From positions 1,969,001 to 2,033,000 of the forward strand of contig JAITYX010000065.1 in the NCBI GenBank assembly GCA_021018815.1: DNA of 64,000 nucleotides, read 5' to 3'. The position numbers were made by a program, and so were the translations under genes. Each line of letters opens with the position of its first letter. Within the stretch, counting starts at the first letter, position 1. The notes below the pieces were generated by a model that was not told where the DNA came from, did no database searches, and saw nothing but the letters and a program-made list of their open reading frames with translations. Positions 41,470 to 52,949 of this stretch are shown here, piece after piece. This DNA is from Talinum fruticosum. Taxonomy: Eukaryota; Streptophyta; Magnoliopsida; Caryophyllales; Talinaceae.

Positions 41470-44396
41470 TGTAAGACTCGAAAAATTCAGGTGCTTACTT
41501 AATAATGAATTACGTTACTAAAAGTTAAGTGAAAATTTCGAAATTATTAAATTAAGTGAATTAGAATTTTTCAAGTCCAAATTAAAACTCAAGAATTGAA
41601 ACCTAAGCGTGGGCTACCTAAAATGGCCTTGTGAAATATTTTGAGCCCAATTCACTTGAAAGCCCAAACAAGAAATTAAAATAAAAAGAAAAAGAAAATG
41701 AGAAATGGGAAGGAGATGGCTGGATTTGTTGGCGAGATGAATTAATGAGAGGAGGATTAAGTGTTAGGTTTGGAAGTGGATTAGTGTAAAGTGAGAAGAT
41801 AGGGTGGCCTTCTTTGAGGAAGCCATGAAGAGAGAGAGAGAGAGTACCGGGAGAGGGAGGGGACCGAGACATTAGAAGGAAAGAAGGAAGAGAAATAGAG
41901 CAAGGAAAACAAGAGAGGGAGCAGAGGAAAGAAGCAGAAGTAGAGCAAAGGGGAAAGAGAGCGAGAGGGAGACCAAGAGGTGGGGGAAACGAAAAAGGAC
42001 AAGCGGGGAAAGCGAGAGAAGGGAGATCGGGCGAGGGCGAGCAGAGCGAAAGCGAGAGAGAGGAAAGCGGTCGGAGGCCGCGAACGAAGGAAAGGCAACC
42101 AGCGAACGCAGGCAAAGCAGCGAAAGGAAGAGGAAGGGGAGTGAGATAGAAGAAGTGGGAGACAGAGAGACACGGGAAAACGAACGGGGACACCAAGAGG
42201 GAGACGAGGCCGGCGAGCAAGGGAGCAACATTGACCGCCGAACAAAGGAGGAGACGGTGAACGAGCGAGACTAGAACCGGGCAAAAACAGAGCAGGGTGA
42301 GAGGCAGAGCACGAAAGGTTGGGAACACTGGGAACGAGGAAGCAAAGTACGAATATCAAACACCCAATTCGAACCCTCGAAAATTGAAATTCTTAGAACC
42401 ACTAAGAATCTAAGGTGAGTAATCTCAATTCATCCTCTAAAAAAAATGAGTTAGGGGGTTAAGTATGAAATTGAAGTATGAAATTTGAAACCATAGGTTT
42501 AATTGAAGAAGTTAGAGGCCTAAATTCACGAAATTAGCAACTCACGAATTGAAAAGCATGTTGCGATTTATGCCTAATTCATGAATTTAATGATGATTGA
42601 GTATTATTGAGCATGAGTATTGAGCTGGGTGATTAAGAATTTGAAGACAATAACTTGAATAGATTTAGTGAGAAAAAATCGGAAAATTGAACTTCATGAC
42701 TTAAGTGCAGATTTTTCATGAATTTATCATGCTTCTGAATTATTGCGAATTCATGTGTAGCCTGAAATTCTTGAAACTTTTACTGTAGCTTCATGATAAT
42801 TTATGGGAATTTCCGTAAATTTTGGTATGCATTGGATGAGTAGATTGGAAGATATGGATTTTTGAGTGAAAATGTGCTGTTTTGGGCTAAACTGGATCTA
42901 ATTGAATAATTGAGTTAAGAACTAAAATTTAAGCATCTACATGGCTAGATTAAGAGATATATAATGATTAAGGAAAGTTATTGAGTCATAAACCACCTGT
43001 GCTCGATAATACGCAATCACGAAATGATAAGTTCGTAATTAGAAGTTGTAATTGATATGTTATGTGATGACGTGTTTATTTTAAAGTAGATTGATTATAT
43101 ATAGCATAAGCATGTCTATATGAATTGGATTGATTGTACTTGAATTGAAACTTGCTTATGTGAATTGTTAGTTGTGAAGATATTGCATATGACAATGTTG
43201 AGCATGAATTTTACAAAGTACGTGTATCTCGTTGACGTAATAAGAGAATAGTAAGAAAATAAGAAACATAAACAACTAAAGAAGGGAAATAAGATTGTGT
43301 TATTGATCTAAGACCCACGAATTAAAGAACCCTCTGAAGCTATGGCCATAGAAGTGTCTCGTCAAACCGAAGCCACGAATAGAATTTCTTCCGAGAATTC
43401 GTAAAAGTATGCATCCTTCGAGTTCGAGGCTTGCCTCAAGGCCACAAATTGTTATGCCTCCAAGAACCGAGCCCACGAATTGTTTTGGCTCCAAGAACTG
43501 GGTCTTTAGAGCAAAACATAAATCTTCTTTCAATTGCGATATGAAGAAACGAATGATTATGTATGATGAATAAGAGAGAAAGAAGCAATGATTTATGAAA
43601 TGCATGATTGAACTCAAGAAGAAGAAAAAGAAGGAGAACGAATCCCGATTTCATAAGAAATTAATAAGATAAGAAGTAAGATATGATTTACGTGATGAAT
43701 GCCTACATGATGAATGATTATATGACTTACTTGCATAGAAAGATGAATGAAGTATGTTTGATTGAATGCATGAGTAGTTGATTTCATTGTGCTTCTCGGC
43801 AAGTTGGTAAGTTTAGTATCTCGCGTGTCTTAAGCATGTATGATCCGAATCACATGTTATGAATGAATAGTAACTTACATGTGTTTGTTAATGAATTAAT
43901 GTGCAAAGTGAAACCTGGGGTTGGGTTTGGGTTATTCACTGGGCTCGTGGAGCTCATGTCTCACCAACATTTCAGGTACAGAAGTTAAGACTCGCAGGAG
44001 TTGCCTTTGGCTTTCGAAATAACAGACGGATACGAGACGCTGGACTTACCGCATGTTTTCTGTCTTTTGTTTTTAAAGATGTTGTAAAGATCGGTTGTAT
44101 GTGAACTTAAGTTTTAAGTATGAATATAGAAGCCCTATGTGTTTACTCCGAGCGTGTGGCTCGTTGAGTTTATGAGCGTATTTCGTGTAGGGTTAAGGCT
44201 TTAAGACTATGGGATTAGCCATATTATAGAGGAACTTTGTCGAAATTTTTAGAAAAATCTTTGAAAACCTAGAAACACGCTTTCGCCAAGCAAAGAGACA
44301 ACTATTAACCCTAAGTTGAGACCTTAAGTAGCCTTAGGGGTTGCTCTCGGGAACCCCGGCATGTAATACTCCTAGGGTGGGTCTAGGAGTGTTACA
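41470..44396 (+). mobile_element. Solo LTR of another retrotransposon (2927 bp), nested in Tat pol
   Basis: Begins TGTAAGACTCGAAAAATTC and ends TAGGAGTGTTACA (TG..CA), flanked by the perfect 5-bp repeat GCTAT at 41465-41469 and 44397-44401. No gag or pol motif inside, so a solo LTR is the simplest reading. Long LTRs starting TGTAAGAC are seen in gypsy chromoviruses such as Tekay/Del; that class is a guess. Orientation is not provable. A GA-rich purine tract (41820-42200) gives long chance frames on the minus strand. Confidence 0.85.
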
Positions 44397-44401
44397 GCTA
44401 T

Positions 44402-45340
44402 AAACCTACCACTAAGGATATATCTCAAGCCAAGTGGGAAATCCAAGTGAAGAGGACTACACCACACATAGTCCGCTCTATTAAGCCCTTTCTTTATACC
44501 CTGAATAGGCAATTTTTGAGAAAAGTAGACAACTTTCCTTATTATGGTTTTCCTGAGCCCTATTACATCAAGGAGAGGGGTATTCTAGTACTTGTTTTAG
44601 AGATCTTCAATGACTACTATATTCTAGAAGAGAAGGCACCTCACCTCCTCAAAGAGGGATAGTCCACATCGAGCTGTACCGGACTCACCGGAAATAATCT
44701 TTTCGGCATTCTGTTTGGTTGAGAGGGGAATCTAGAACGGAAATCGAGTCTCAATGTTGTCGCGAGCTATGTCACATCCGCAACTCGATCCATCCAAGTT
44801 CATCTCCGATGCTTGATATAGAAGGGTCCAAGCATGTTACTTGGATTGATACTAAGGAGGGCCAAGAATTTGTTGTTAGCATATGAGCGCATCCTTTATC
44901 CGAGTCTAGTGCTAGGGCTTGTACTTCTTCTTCTTCCGTTGTTTCTAGTTTTGTTGTTTGCAATTCTGTTTTGAGTCCGATGTACTCGTTTCCTCATTTA
45001 ATAAAGTGAATTATTCTGGTTACTCATTGCCTCCTTTTGCACTTAATTGTTTTGCCTGTAATGATGAAGAAGAAATTCCTAAAGATTTAATAAAAGCTAT
45101 GGAAGATCATGAAAATCACTCAATAAAGGAAACAATAACAATTACTCTTGGGTCAACCGATCAACCCCAAGAGGTTAAGATTAGGAAAACATTGGATCCG
45201 GAAGAGCGGAAGCAATTCACATCGCTCTTTACAAAATTTATCGATGTCTTTGCATGGTCCTACAAAGACATGCCGGGTATAGATCCGAGTATAGCAGAAC
45301 ACAAAATTCCGCTTCATGAGGATGCTAAGCTCGATTAAGC
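44402..45340 (+). pseudogene. Tat protease-RT linker (copy B)
   Basis: Continues pol after the solo LTR: IKPFLYTLNRQFLRKVDNFP, EIFNDYYILEEKAPHL. Then an acidic segment CNDEEEIPKDLIKAMEDHEN and ITITLGSTDQPQEVKI, and FIDVFAWSYKDMPGIDPSIA, EHKIPL at about 45240-45320. The VFAWSY.DMPG.D..I.EH..PL block is the standard entry into Tat/Ogre RT. Contains stops near 44662 and 45050-45062. Confidence 0.75.
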
Positions 45341-46660
45341 GAAGTTAAGGAGGATGAAGTCAAATGGGCCTTAGATAGTAAGGAAGAGGTTCGAAATAGC
45401 TGGAGGCTTGGTTTATTAAGGTAGTTCACTATCCTCGGTGGGTAGTAAATATAGTTCCAGATCCAGAAAAAGATGGCAGGGGTTCGTATGTGCGTCGACT
45501 TAAGGGATTTAAACAAGGCCAGTCCTAAGGATGATTTCCCTTTGCCTCACATCGATCTTCCGGTGGATAATATAGCGAATCATGCTTTGGTCTCGTTCGT
45601 GGACGGTTACACCGGTATAATCAAGTGAACATGGTTGAAGAAGACATGAAAAAGATGATCTTCATCACTCAATGGGGGACTTACTACTATGTGGTGATGC
45701 CATTTAGGCTCAAAAATACGAGTGTAACGTATCGGAGGACAACAACTACACTACTCGCATGATATGATCCATAAAGAAGTCGAAGTATATGTAGATGATA
45801 TGATCCTAAAATCCAAGGACAAGGCACGACACTTACCCAACCTGAGATAGTTCTTCCATACACTCAAAAAGGACAACATGTGCCTTCATCGTCAAATGTT
45901 TGCCTTTGGGGTAACCTCTAGAAAACTATTAGGCTATGTAGTAAGTCTTAGAGGAATTGATGTTGATCCATCCAAGATTAAGGCAATTTAGGAGATCCGT
46001 CCACCAAGTACGAAGAAAAAGATAAGGGGTTTCCTAGGACATTTACAGCACATTAGTTGTTTCATATCAAAACAAACTATGGTGTGTGAACCCATTTTTA
46101 AGAAGTTAAAGAAAGGAACTAAGCCCATTTTGGATGCCGAGTGCCAATAAGGATTCGAGAAGGTTAAGGAATACATGGCTAATCCTCTAGTGTTAGCTCT
46201 ACCCCAATAAGGGAAACCTTTACTTTTATATCTCACCACAATGGAAACAACTATGGGAGCCATGCTAGCTCAACAAGATGGGAAAGAAGAACGTGCGATC
46301 TATTATCTTAGCAAGAAGTTCCTGGACTATGAGACTAGATATACACCACTAGAGAAGCCATCTCGTGGCTTTAGTTTTCGCTACCAAAAAGTTCGGACAC
46401 TGCATGTTAGCCCACATGGTACATGTGGTAGCACCTATTAATCCTATTAAGTACATACTTGGGCAACCGACTATTAGTAGTAAGATAATGCGGTGGACTA
46501 TCATGCTATCGAATTCGAACTCGGGTTTGTCCCTCAAAAGCGATCAACAAAAGGATAGTGTCGGAATTCTTAGCTGATTTACCTGTGCCTAAATCGCAAC
46601 TCGAACACCTTGACTTCCCAAATGAAGATATTTTACAAGTAGAGATGGATGTTTAGACCT
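45341..46660 (+). pseudogene. Tat reverse transcriptase and RNase H (copy B)
   Basis: KMAGVRMCVDLRDLNKASPK-like sequence near 45480-45530, DDFPLPHIDLPVDN, FITQWGTYYYVVMPF, catalytic YVDDMILKSKDKARH at 45785-45830, and LLGYVVSLRGIDVDPSKIKA. RNase H follows: METTMGAMLAQQDGKEERAI, YYLSKKFLDYETRYTPLE at 46240-46350. Numerous stops and frameshifts. Copies the RNA into DNA in virus-like particles. Confidence 0.8.
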
Positions 46661-47090
46661 TCAATGGCACTTCCAGCTAGAGGGCTTTGGAGTAGGAATG
46701 CTTTTAGTCTTGGTGGAGGGAGCACATACTCCCATTTCAACTAAATTAGACTTCAACATGACCAATAATGCTGCATAATACGAAGCTTATATCACAGGAC
46801 TTGAAGCTGCAACGGACATCGGGGTCAACAATATCAGCATTTTCGGTGATTCAAATCTAATCATCAACCAAATTTCACAACGGTGGAAGGTATGTAGTGA
46901 AGCCTTGGTACCCTACCAAGCATACTTGACAAAATTATCTAAATATTATGAGAAGAACTCTTTAACCTACCTTCGTAGGGACGATAATGAATTTTTCGGA
47001 TGCACTAGCTAAGTTAGCATCCATGATCAATATCCCTACTGGCATTCACTCAATGTCCATCCACATTGATTGATGAAATCAGCCCGCACA
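46660..47090 (+). pseudogene. Archaeal-type second RNase H of Tat (copy B)
   Basis: EGFGVGMLLVLVEGAHTPIS, TKLDFNMTNNAA, YEAYITGLEAATDIGVNNIS, IFGDSNLIINQISQRWK (about 46680-46880) and DALAKLASMINIPTG. TN.EAEYEA...GLE.A...G......GDS.LI..Q is the archaeal-like RNase H that distinguishes Tat/Ogre from most other gypsy lineages. One stop replaces the Glu after NNAA. Frameshifted near 46990. Confidence 0.75.
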
Positions 47091-48201
47091 CGTTTATACC
47101 TTAGAAGTGTCTAATACTGACCATACTAATTGGTATCATGATATTTATCAGTACTTGGATAAGCAAGAGTATCCTTTGGACTCCACACCTAGAGCCCAAT
47201 GAGCCACCATGGTGTTGGCTGCACAATTTTTCATTAATCAAGGACAATCTGTTCAAGAAAATTAACTCTAGGATAAGCTTACTTTGTGTCAATCATGGAA
47301 GATATTAATAGAGGACAATGTGGACCTCATATGAATGGTAGGATGTTGGTCCGGAAGGTTAAGAGAGTTGGTTATTACTGGTCAACTATGGCGGTGGACT
47401 ATTACGACTTTGTTAAAAGGTGCCATAAATGTCAGTGTATGAAAACTTACACACCAACCCCGTCATTTCGACTCACTGTCTTCACCCTGCGTGTTTTCGG
47501 TTTTGAGAATAGACATTATTGGCAAGGCGACTCACGGAGGCTTGGTTATGGAGTGCCCCACGAGCTTGTAAGTGACCATGGTAGTCATTTCAAAAGGAAG
47601 TAACGAATTTGTTGATTAAGTATAAAATCCTGCATCACAAATCTTCTCCGTATTGTCCCCGGAGTAACAAAGTTATTGAAGCTGCTAATTAGAATATCTT
47701 GAGTATAGTGGAGAAAATGGCGAGTTACTTATAAGGATTGGTTAGATAAATTACCTTTCGCTTTGTGGGGTTATAGAACTTCTATTAGATCCTCCACGGG
47801 AGCAACACCTAACTCTCTACTTTATGGCATGGAAGCAGCCCTTCTAGTTGAAATTATTATTCCTTCGTTAAGGATAATTACCGAGAGCCAAGTTCCAGTA
47901 AGCTGAAGGGGCTAAAGCACGTTATGAGGAATTAGTATTATTGGTTGAGAGCCGCCTCAATAGTTTGCATAATGTCCAAATACACCAAGTTCGTATATCC
48001 AGGGTATTCAATAAGAAGGTTAAGCCTCGTAATTTGCAAATTGGGGATTTGGTTCATAGAGAGGTAAGAGCACCAATTCAGGATGGAGAAGAGATTTTAC
48101 CGGGTGGAGTAGTAAAATTAACTAATTTAGATGGAGAAGAGATTTTTCGAGTATACCAATCTGGATCGGTTGAAGAAGTACTATGCCTAACATATCCCTA
48201 G
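47090..48201 (+). pseudogene. Tat integrase (copy B)
   Basis: HHCC zinc domain: HMNGRMLVRKVKRVGYYWST, CHKCQCMKTY (47330-47450). Core: GKATHGG, VPHELVSDHGSHFK (about 47550-47600) carries the second Asp. SPEQQSYRSC-like and GATPNSLLYGMEAALLVE-like pieces sit in shifted frames at 47800-47850. C-terminal domain: ARYEELVLLVESRL, VFNKKVKPRNLQIGDLVHRE, KLTNLDGEEIFRVYQSGSVE. The first and last parts are long open stretches, the core is fragmented. Confidence 0.78.
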
Positions 48202-48568
48202 CTAGTGGACCGAGCCCAGCCCAACCGAGGCTTAGCCAAGGGGCACCGGCCACCACCCGATTAACGGTGGATTGGCTGGGCCACCATTTTCCCTTATTTT
48301 TCTAGTTTTCTTTGGTTTGTTTATTTGTTGGATAGTCCAATTAGACAGTCCAATATGTATATTTTTTATTTTATTTTACCTTTGTGTGAGCGATAAAGAT
48401 ATGAAAGTATAGCATAATACTTACTTTTATTCAATAAAAGGTAAGCCTACTACTGACCTAAATACATAGCTAACAAAAGGAATTTAATTGGAAGCACACT
48501 ACTTGTAAAATAAAAATAAACACTATTATAAAAAGGCAAAACTAATCCTCCTACTTTTATTGAAACTC
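48202..48568. other. Spacer between pol and antisense gene (copy B)
   Basis: GC-rich patch with GGCACCGGCCACC at 48240-48290, then AT-rich DNA matching 20990-21475 of copy A. No coding potential. The two converging transcription units would end here. Confidence 0.6.
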
Positions 48569-50160
48569 CTAAGACTCCAAGTCCAAGTCTACTTTTACTT
48601 TCTTTCCCTTCGGATCGCTAGACTCGGCTTCCTCATCTCGGGTACGTTCCTTTAGTTCTTGGATTCAGTGGGCTGTCCTTTCTTCAACTTCTTTAGCTTC
48701 AGTTTCTCTTCGATGGACGCGTGTAGCCATCCGAGGGTTTACTTCACGTATCTGCAGAGGGGCGATGAGCGTGAACGACTTCTTCATGATTTAGCCCTCT
48801 AAGTCTTAGCACTTTTCATCGCTTGGGATCAACTTCTATTATCCACTCTAGATAATAGCAAGAAACAACAATATTTGCAACTCCGTCGGTGTTAGGAAGG
48901 CCACAAGAGTCGGTAGTTTCGAAAGACCTTTTCAAGTATTCGGACCATGACCCAGTCTATCTAGAGCTACCATGTCCTCCGAACAGGTCAAAAGTTATGG
49001 GCCATATACAATTCAGTAATGGTATTACTTGTTCTCTACCCATTTGCTGCAGCACATGGCTCGAAAGTAATACGCGCTCTCCTCTAGGCCTAATAGACGA
49101 ATGTATGGATGTTGTGTAGTATGTGTTTTGAACATGGACACCTTCCAATGTTTAACATACCATACGGGGTAATTGCTTGTGATTTTTAGATACTCTTCCC
49201 ATTAGGAAGCGGAGCGATCAACTACCGTTGATGTTCGTTTCCGTTAGCGTAAGAGCGTTGCTAGGTATGTGTGCAACTTCGGAGGAGCTTCGATGAGTTT
49301 CGGATGGTCCATTAGCCGGATCCGCACATCATAGATGCAAAATCAAATATTAGTGTCATGTACAGATCAAAGTCTAACTATTTTATGCCCAACTAAAGAA
49401 AAATCGAAATATTAAAAATAGCGACAGAAGAGGAAGAAACGAAAGTTAAGTTTGTTCAGCGCAAACCGGAAATTCTTCGACTTCGGCCGGCGCCGTCAAC
49501 CGGTAGTTTGCTTCCATTAGTTTTTGTGCTTACTTGCAATAACAGGAGGTTACCACGAAAATTCTGTTCAGCGTTGGCTTCAACTCAATCTAAGCTAATT
49601 ATGGTTTCAGCAATTATTAGTGGAGTTAGGGAACAATAATCCTTTAACAGTTCCATCGGGCTTAGCATAAACACTAGTGCCAAGTCCTCATGACCCCCTA
49701 CTTGTAGGAATCCTCCTATAATGCAAGTAATTATAACTCACCGTCTCGGGATGATGATGAACTCAATATAGGCATACATGTTGCGGTAATGCTTTATCGG
49801 ATTGGTTAAGCTAAGCCGATTCCCAATAAGGATCCACGCTGGATACTTCTTACTCGATTTTAGTAGGTATTAGTACTTTTCATGAAGATTTCGAGAATTT
49901 GGGAACAACTGGTTTTGTTTGCCTAAAACTCCCTAATATGGCATCGACCTCTTCGGGAGGGGGTACAGTTCCTCCTCCCCAAACCTAAAGACATGGTGAT
50001 GGCTATCCCAATCAGCTAAAGCATCCCTCAAAAAGGCCAATAGATTTTCACCTAGCCAATGATGAAGAGGACATTCAGCCCATAATTGGTTAACCCGGAC
50101 CTATTCATGTTGCTCATCTCATGCATCCACCGGGTTAATTCGAGTCATGAAGTCTATGGT
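48569..50160 (-). pseudogene. Antisense DUF7745-like gene of Tat copy B
   Basis: Probable start at 50148 (MTR..) or just upstream. Blocks in order on the minus strand: RWMHEMSNMNRSGLTNYGLN, QVKIYWPFLRDALADW, HHHVFRFGEEELYPLPKEVD (about 50120-49950), WEEYLKITSNYPVWYVKHWK (49205-49145), SHVLQQMGREQVIPLLNCIW (about 49070-49010). The basic end VHRRETEAKEVEERTAH to SSDPKGKKVKVDLDLES stops at 48569. The order and the RQ.GR.Q.IP block fit the plant DUF7745 family. Function of that family is unknown to me. Frames are broken in several places. Opposite in direction to gag-pol. Confidence 0.6.
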
Positions 50161-50242
50161 TCTATGTATGGACGTAAGAAGAGGATATATCGTAGTTGAG
50201 TGAAGGCTTTGGTGTCTATATTTCTTGTTGCACCGAGCGATC

Positions 50243-50251
50243 ATATTTATA
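50243..50251 (-). promoter_or_regulatory. TATA box of antisense DUF7745-like gene (copy B)
   Basis: Minus strand reads CACCTATAAATATGATCG, about 95 bp before the probable start codon. Proposed core promoter. Copy A has a mutated version. Confidence 0.5.
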
Positions 50252-50806
50252 GGTGTTTTCCTTGAGTTCTTCGAATCCTACTAGGATTAGTACAACGAGG
50301 CACTCGCAATCCTCGCGGGACTCGTACATGGCCGGCGCCGGCCACACCTCGGGCCCAGCTTATTTTGTGATTTCTCGCGGGTCCGAGCAGTCCTTGGTTA
50401 TTTTCATTTCTTGTCCCGAGCCGTGCTGCGCACTTTGTTTTGAACCCGCACTCTGCACCTGCAATTTTCCATTTTTCTTTTTATTATTTTCTTTTAGGGG
50501 GAATGGGGGCTAGTGCCAATTTTTTTTATTATTTTTGACTCTGTATTTTTCTTAGGTTTTGTGTATCATATTAAATAAAAGAAAGCATTTTTAGAATCAA
50601 GTCTCGCATTTCATCTCATTCCATAAGGGTCTTCATTACAAAATAAACTATATTAACAAAACAAGCACCCAACAAGAGGTCCATGAATCGGCAAGCAATG
50701 GAAGCGATAAGGAATCATCTATGTATCGTCATCGGAGTCGTAATCGAAGATGTAATTCTCGAAGTCCTCCAAGACAGGACATAGAGAATCGGGCACCTTC
50801 TTGGTC
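50252..50806. other. Region between the two antisense genes (copy B)
   Basis: Contains the palindrome GGCCGGCGCCGGCC near 50330, a polypurine tract AGGGGGAATGGGGGCTAG at about 50495-50513 conserved in copy A, and AT-rich sequence that would be the 3' UTR of the PMD gene. Confidence 0.55.
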
Positions 50807-52887
50807 TTAAGATTCAGGAGCCTCATATGATGGTCCGCCATAAGAAGACCGAGGGAAGTAAAGAGGGTTCCCGTGTCGATCGAAGGCTCTCAAGGGTAAG
50901 ATGTTCAAGCTCTCCTCGGAATGGCTAGGTCCCGCATAGTAGGTACGAGGCCCGGAGGCACTAGGTCCTGCCTCGGACACACTCCTATGATGAGTACGCC
51001 GTGAGGAACGCCATGACAAGCCTTGTCTAGCATTACTACTAGAAGGCTTTTGCCACTCGGAAGCTTGGGATGATGTCTCAAGAGCACCAGGTAGATTGTT
51101 AGAAGGAGGTGCTCTAGATCGACGTCTCTACAAGAACAAAGATACGATTAGCAAACCACTAAAAGCTCAAGGAAATTAGCATTACACTAATCAAGGATTT
51201 ACCCGGGAAGTATAGAAAGATCGTCCGGTCAAGAAATTTTGGATTTGACGAAGAGTTGACTGAAATCTGATAAATATGGTTTTAAATTGCTCCCGATCGT
51301 ACTGCAAAGTTTATTCGGTGTTATCAATGAGAAAAATGCTTTTAGCACACTACTAAAAGGAAAACAACACATAACTCTCACCCTCGCCAATTTCTAGGAA
51401 AGGGATGTCCGATATATTCCTCCTCGGGGATCTCGGGAATTGTGACGAAATGAGGAGGTCCCCAGGAAAAGGAACATCCACGGGAGACTTGGGATATGGA
51501 TCTCAGTGGGAGTGAGATGCCAAAGAAGAGAAGATGACGGTTAATTTCCATACAAGAAATTCAAAGTTATAAGAAGGAAGTTGAGCACTCACTAGTTGAC
51601 TCATGATGCGAGATGCATGATGGGTGTAGGAGGTGTTTAAATTCGAAGTGAAGTAAAAGGGATACCCCACCATAGCCGCAGATTGCTTGTTCGGAGAAAA
51701 AGAATGAAAATAGAACATGGTTGGAGGAGGATTGACTAGAACAAATAGAGGCCACGTGTTAACTCGAATTTGAGGAGTAACCCTCTCACAAAAATACCAA
51801 CAAAACCCAAAAAGAATTTCAAACAAGATCCTTCTCTCGCTCAATTCCCGAGCCACGAGGACATTTTGGGGAAGTTGAAGTTGGGCCCAAGGATGGAAGT
51901 TGGCCTATATACAAGAATTATCAAGTAATCAGCTAGCAACAATGGAAAGCAACAAGAAAATGGATGAACAACGAGTGAATACAAGAGGCTAGACTACGCC
52001 ACGGGCGGCCCCACAGGCAGTGGTCCAGGAAGTGGGCATGACCAGAATGTAAAAAATGTGATAAAAAGCTCTTTTAAGCATATTTTGGAGCAAGTTTTGA
52101 GAATAGAAGCAACATACCGAGTTGACACGGTTAAGGGCTGTTCTCAAAAAGCCTATTTCATGTATCTTGGTTTGCTCAAGATAAATACTAGCCTATGAAA
52201 CAAATGCCGGAAACGCTGGCCGATTTGTTGAACCGGAAAAGAGATGTGCAAAGTATTCATATAGCCACGCCTACATTTTGACAATTCAAGTAAGTCTTTT
52301 TTATCCACATAAGATGAAAAGTACATATTAAAGAAAGGAAAAATTTGAGCATACCTCAATGACCTTCCAAAAGTCAATTAAAGGAAGATAGTTGGTGGAA
52401 TCTCGGTTCTGGTGTTGTATGCCGCACACCGGCACGAAAGCCCCTAATGAGGCACGTATATGTGGGAACACCCCAGTTGAGCTCCTTTACTCTATCAAGA
52501 TCCACTAGGTTCACCAAATAGAAAACATGAATCTTAGGAGCCTGATCGGAGAAGAGGATCGTGCTCAAAAGAAAAACAAGCACGACCGTCACTTATTGTT
52601 GAGGAGAATGTTGAGACCAGAAAACTTCATCCTCAAAAGCCTAAAAAATAATGGTATATTTGAAGTGGTTCTTATATGGAAATCTGTCTATTACGGGACT
52701 GAAAAGTTGATGGAGGTAGTCACGATTTTTGTACAAATTTCGGTCATAAGCTAAAGGTTCCCCGAAAAGCCTAGATCGGATAAAGCAGCAAAGTCAAAGG
52801 GAGTTATTGTCATCTCACTAACGGTAAGATGGAACTTGTTGGTGGAGTCCCAGGTCGGATGGCTCAACTACTCCGAATTGAGCCTTT
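50807..52887 (-). pseudogene. Antisense plant-mobile-domain (PMD) gene of Tat copy B, main part
   Basis: After an acceptor-like TTTTGTAG (minus strand, 52890-52888) the frame reads HPTWDSTNKFHLTVSEMTIT, PFDFAALSDLGFSG and EPLAYDRNLYKNRDYLHQLF. Then VVLVFLLSTILFSDQAPKIH, LVNLVDLDRVKELNWGVPTY, TCLIRGFRAG (52592-52430). This is the PMD pattern W...T.TFHL..GEMTITL.DVA.L.GL..., LL..L..T.LFSD, L.DLD....Y.WG.A.L..LYR. Another acceptor (TTGTATATAG|GCC) opens NFHPWAQLQLP, ERRILFE and TPQIRVNTWPLFVLVNPPPT at 51905-51700. A Ser/Arg-rich end stops at 50807. PMD proteins occur in MULEs, gypsy elements and host MAIN-type genes. Frameshifted, probably inactive. Confidence 0.75.
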
Positions 52888-52949
52888 CTACAAAATAAAA
52901 TCCAACAAGATTTTGGTTAAAACTTTACTCTAAATGAGGAAATGAAGAG

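Larger units (their letters stand above)
35565..52949 (+). mobile_element. Tat/Ogre-type Ty3/gypsy element, copy B, main part
   Basis: Order: 5' LTR, primer-binding site, long leader with tandem array, gag, protease, (solo LTR insertion), RT, RNase H, a second archaeal-type RNase H, integrase, then two antisense genes. RT before integrase is the gypsy order. The archaeal-type RNase H motifs (FGDSNLIINQ), the gag type, the long leader and extra ORFs after pol are Tat/Ogre traits. Broken at 52949 by Sirevirus copy 3 and continuing at 63302 past the window end. Many stops: an old copy. Confidence 0.85.

Noticed and set aside
41618..42359. Long overlapping minus-strand frames (236, 192 and 119 codons)
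   Set aside because: Three overlapping frames open at once over a GA-rich purine tract inside the solo LTR; Ser/Leu/Pro low complexity, no motif.
50495..50513. Polypurine tract AGGGGGAATGGGGG as the start of a Tat 3' LTR
   Set aside because: The sequence after it does not match the 5' LTR start (TGTTGTAGACACC), and antisense gene sequence of the same element continues to its right in both copies. Kept only as a conserved tract.
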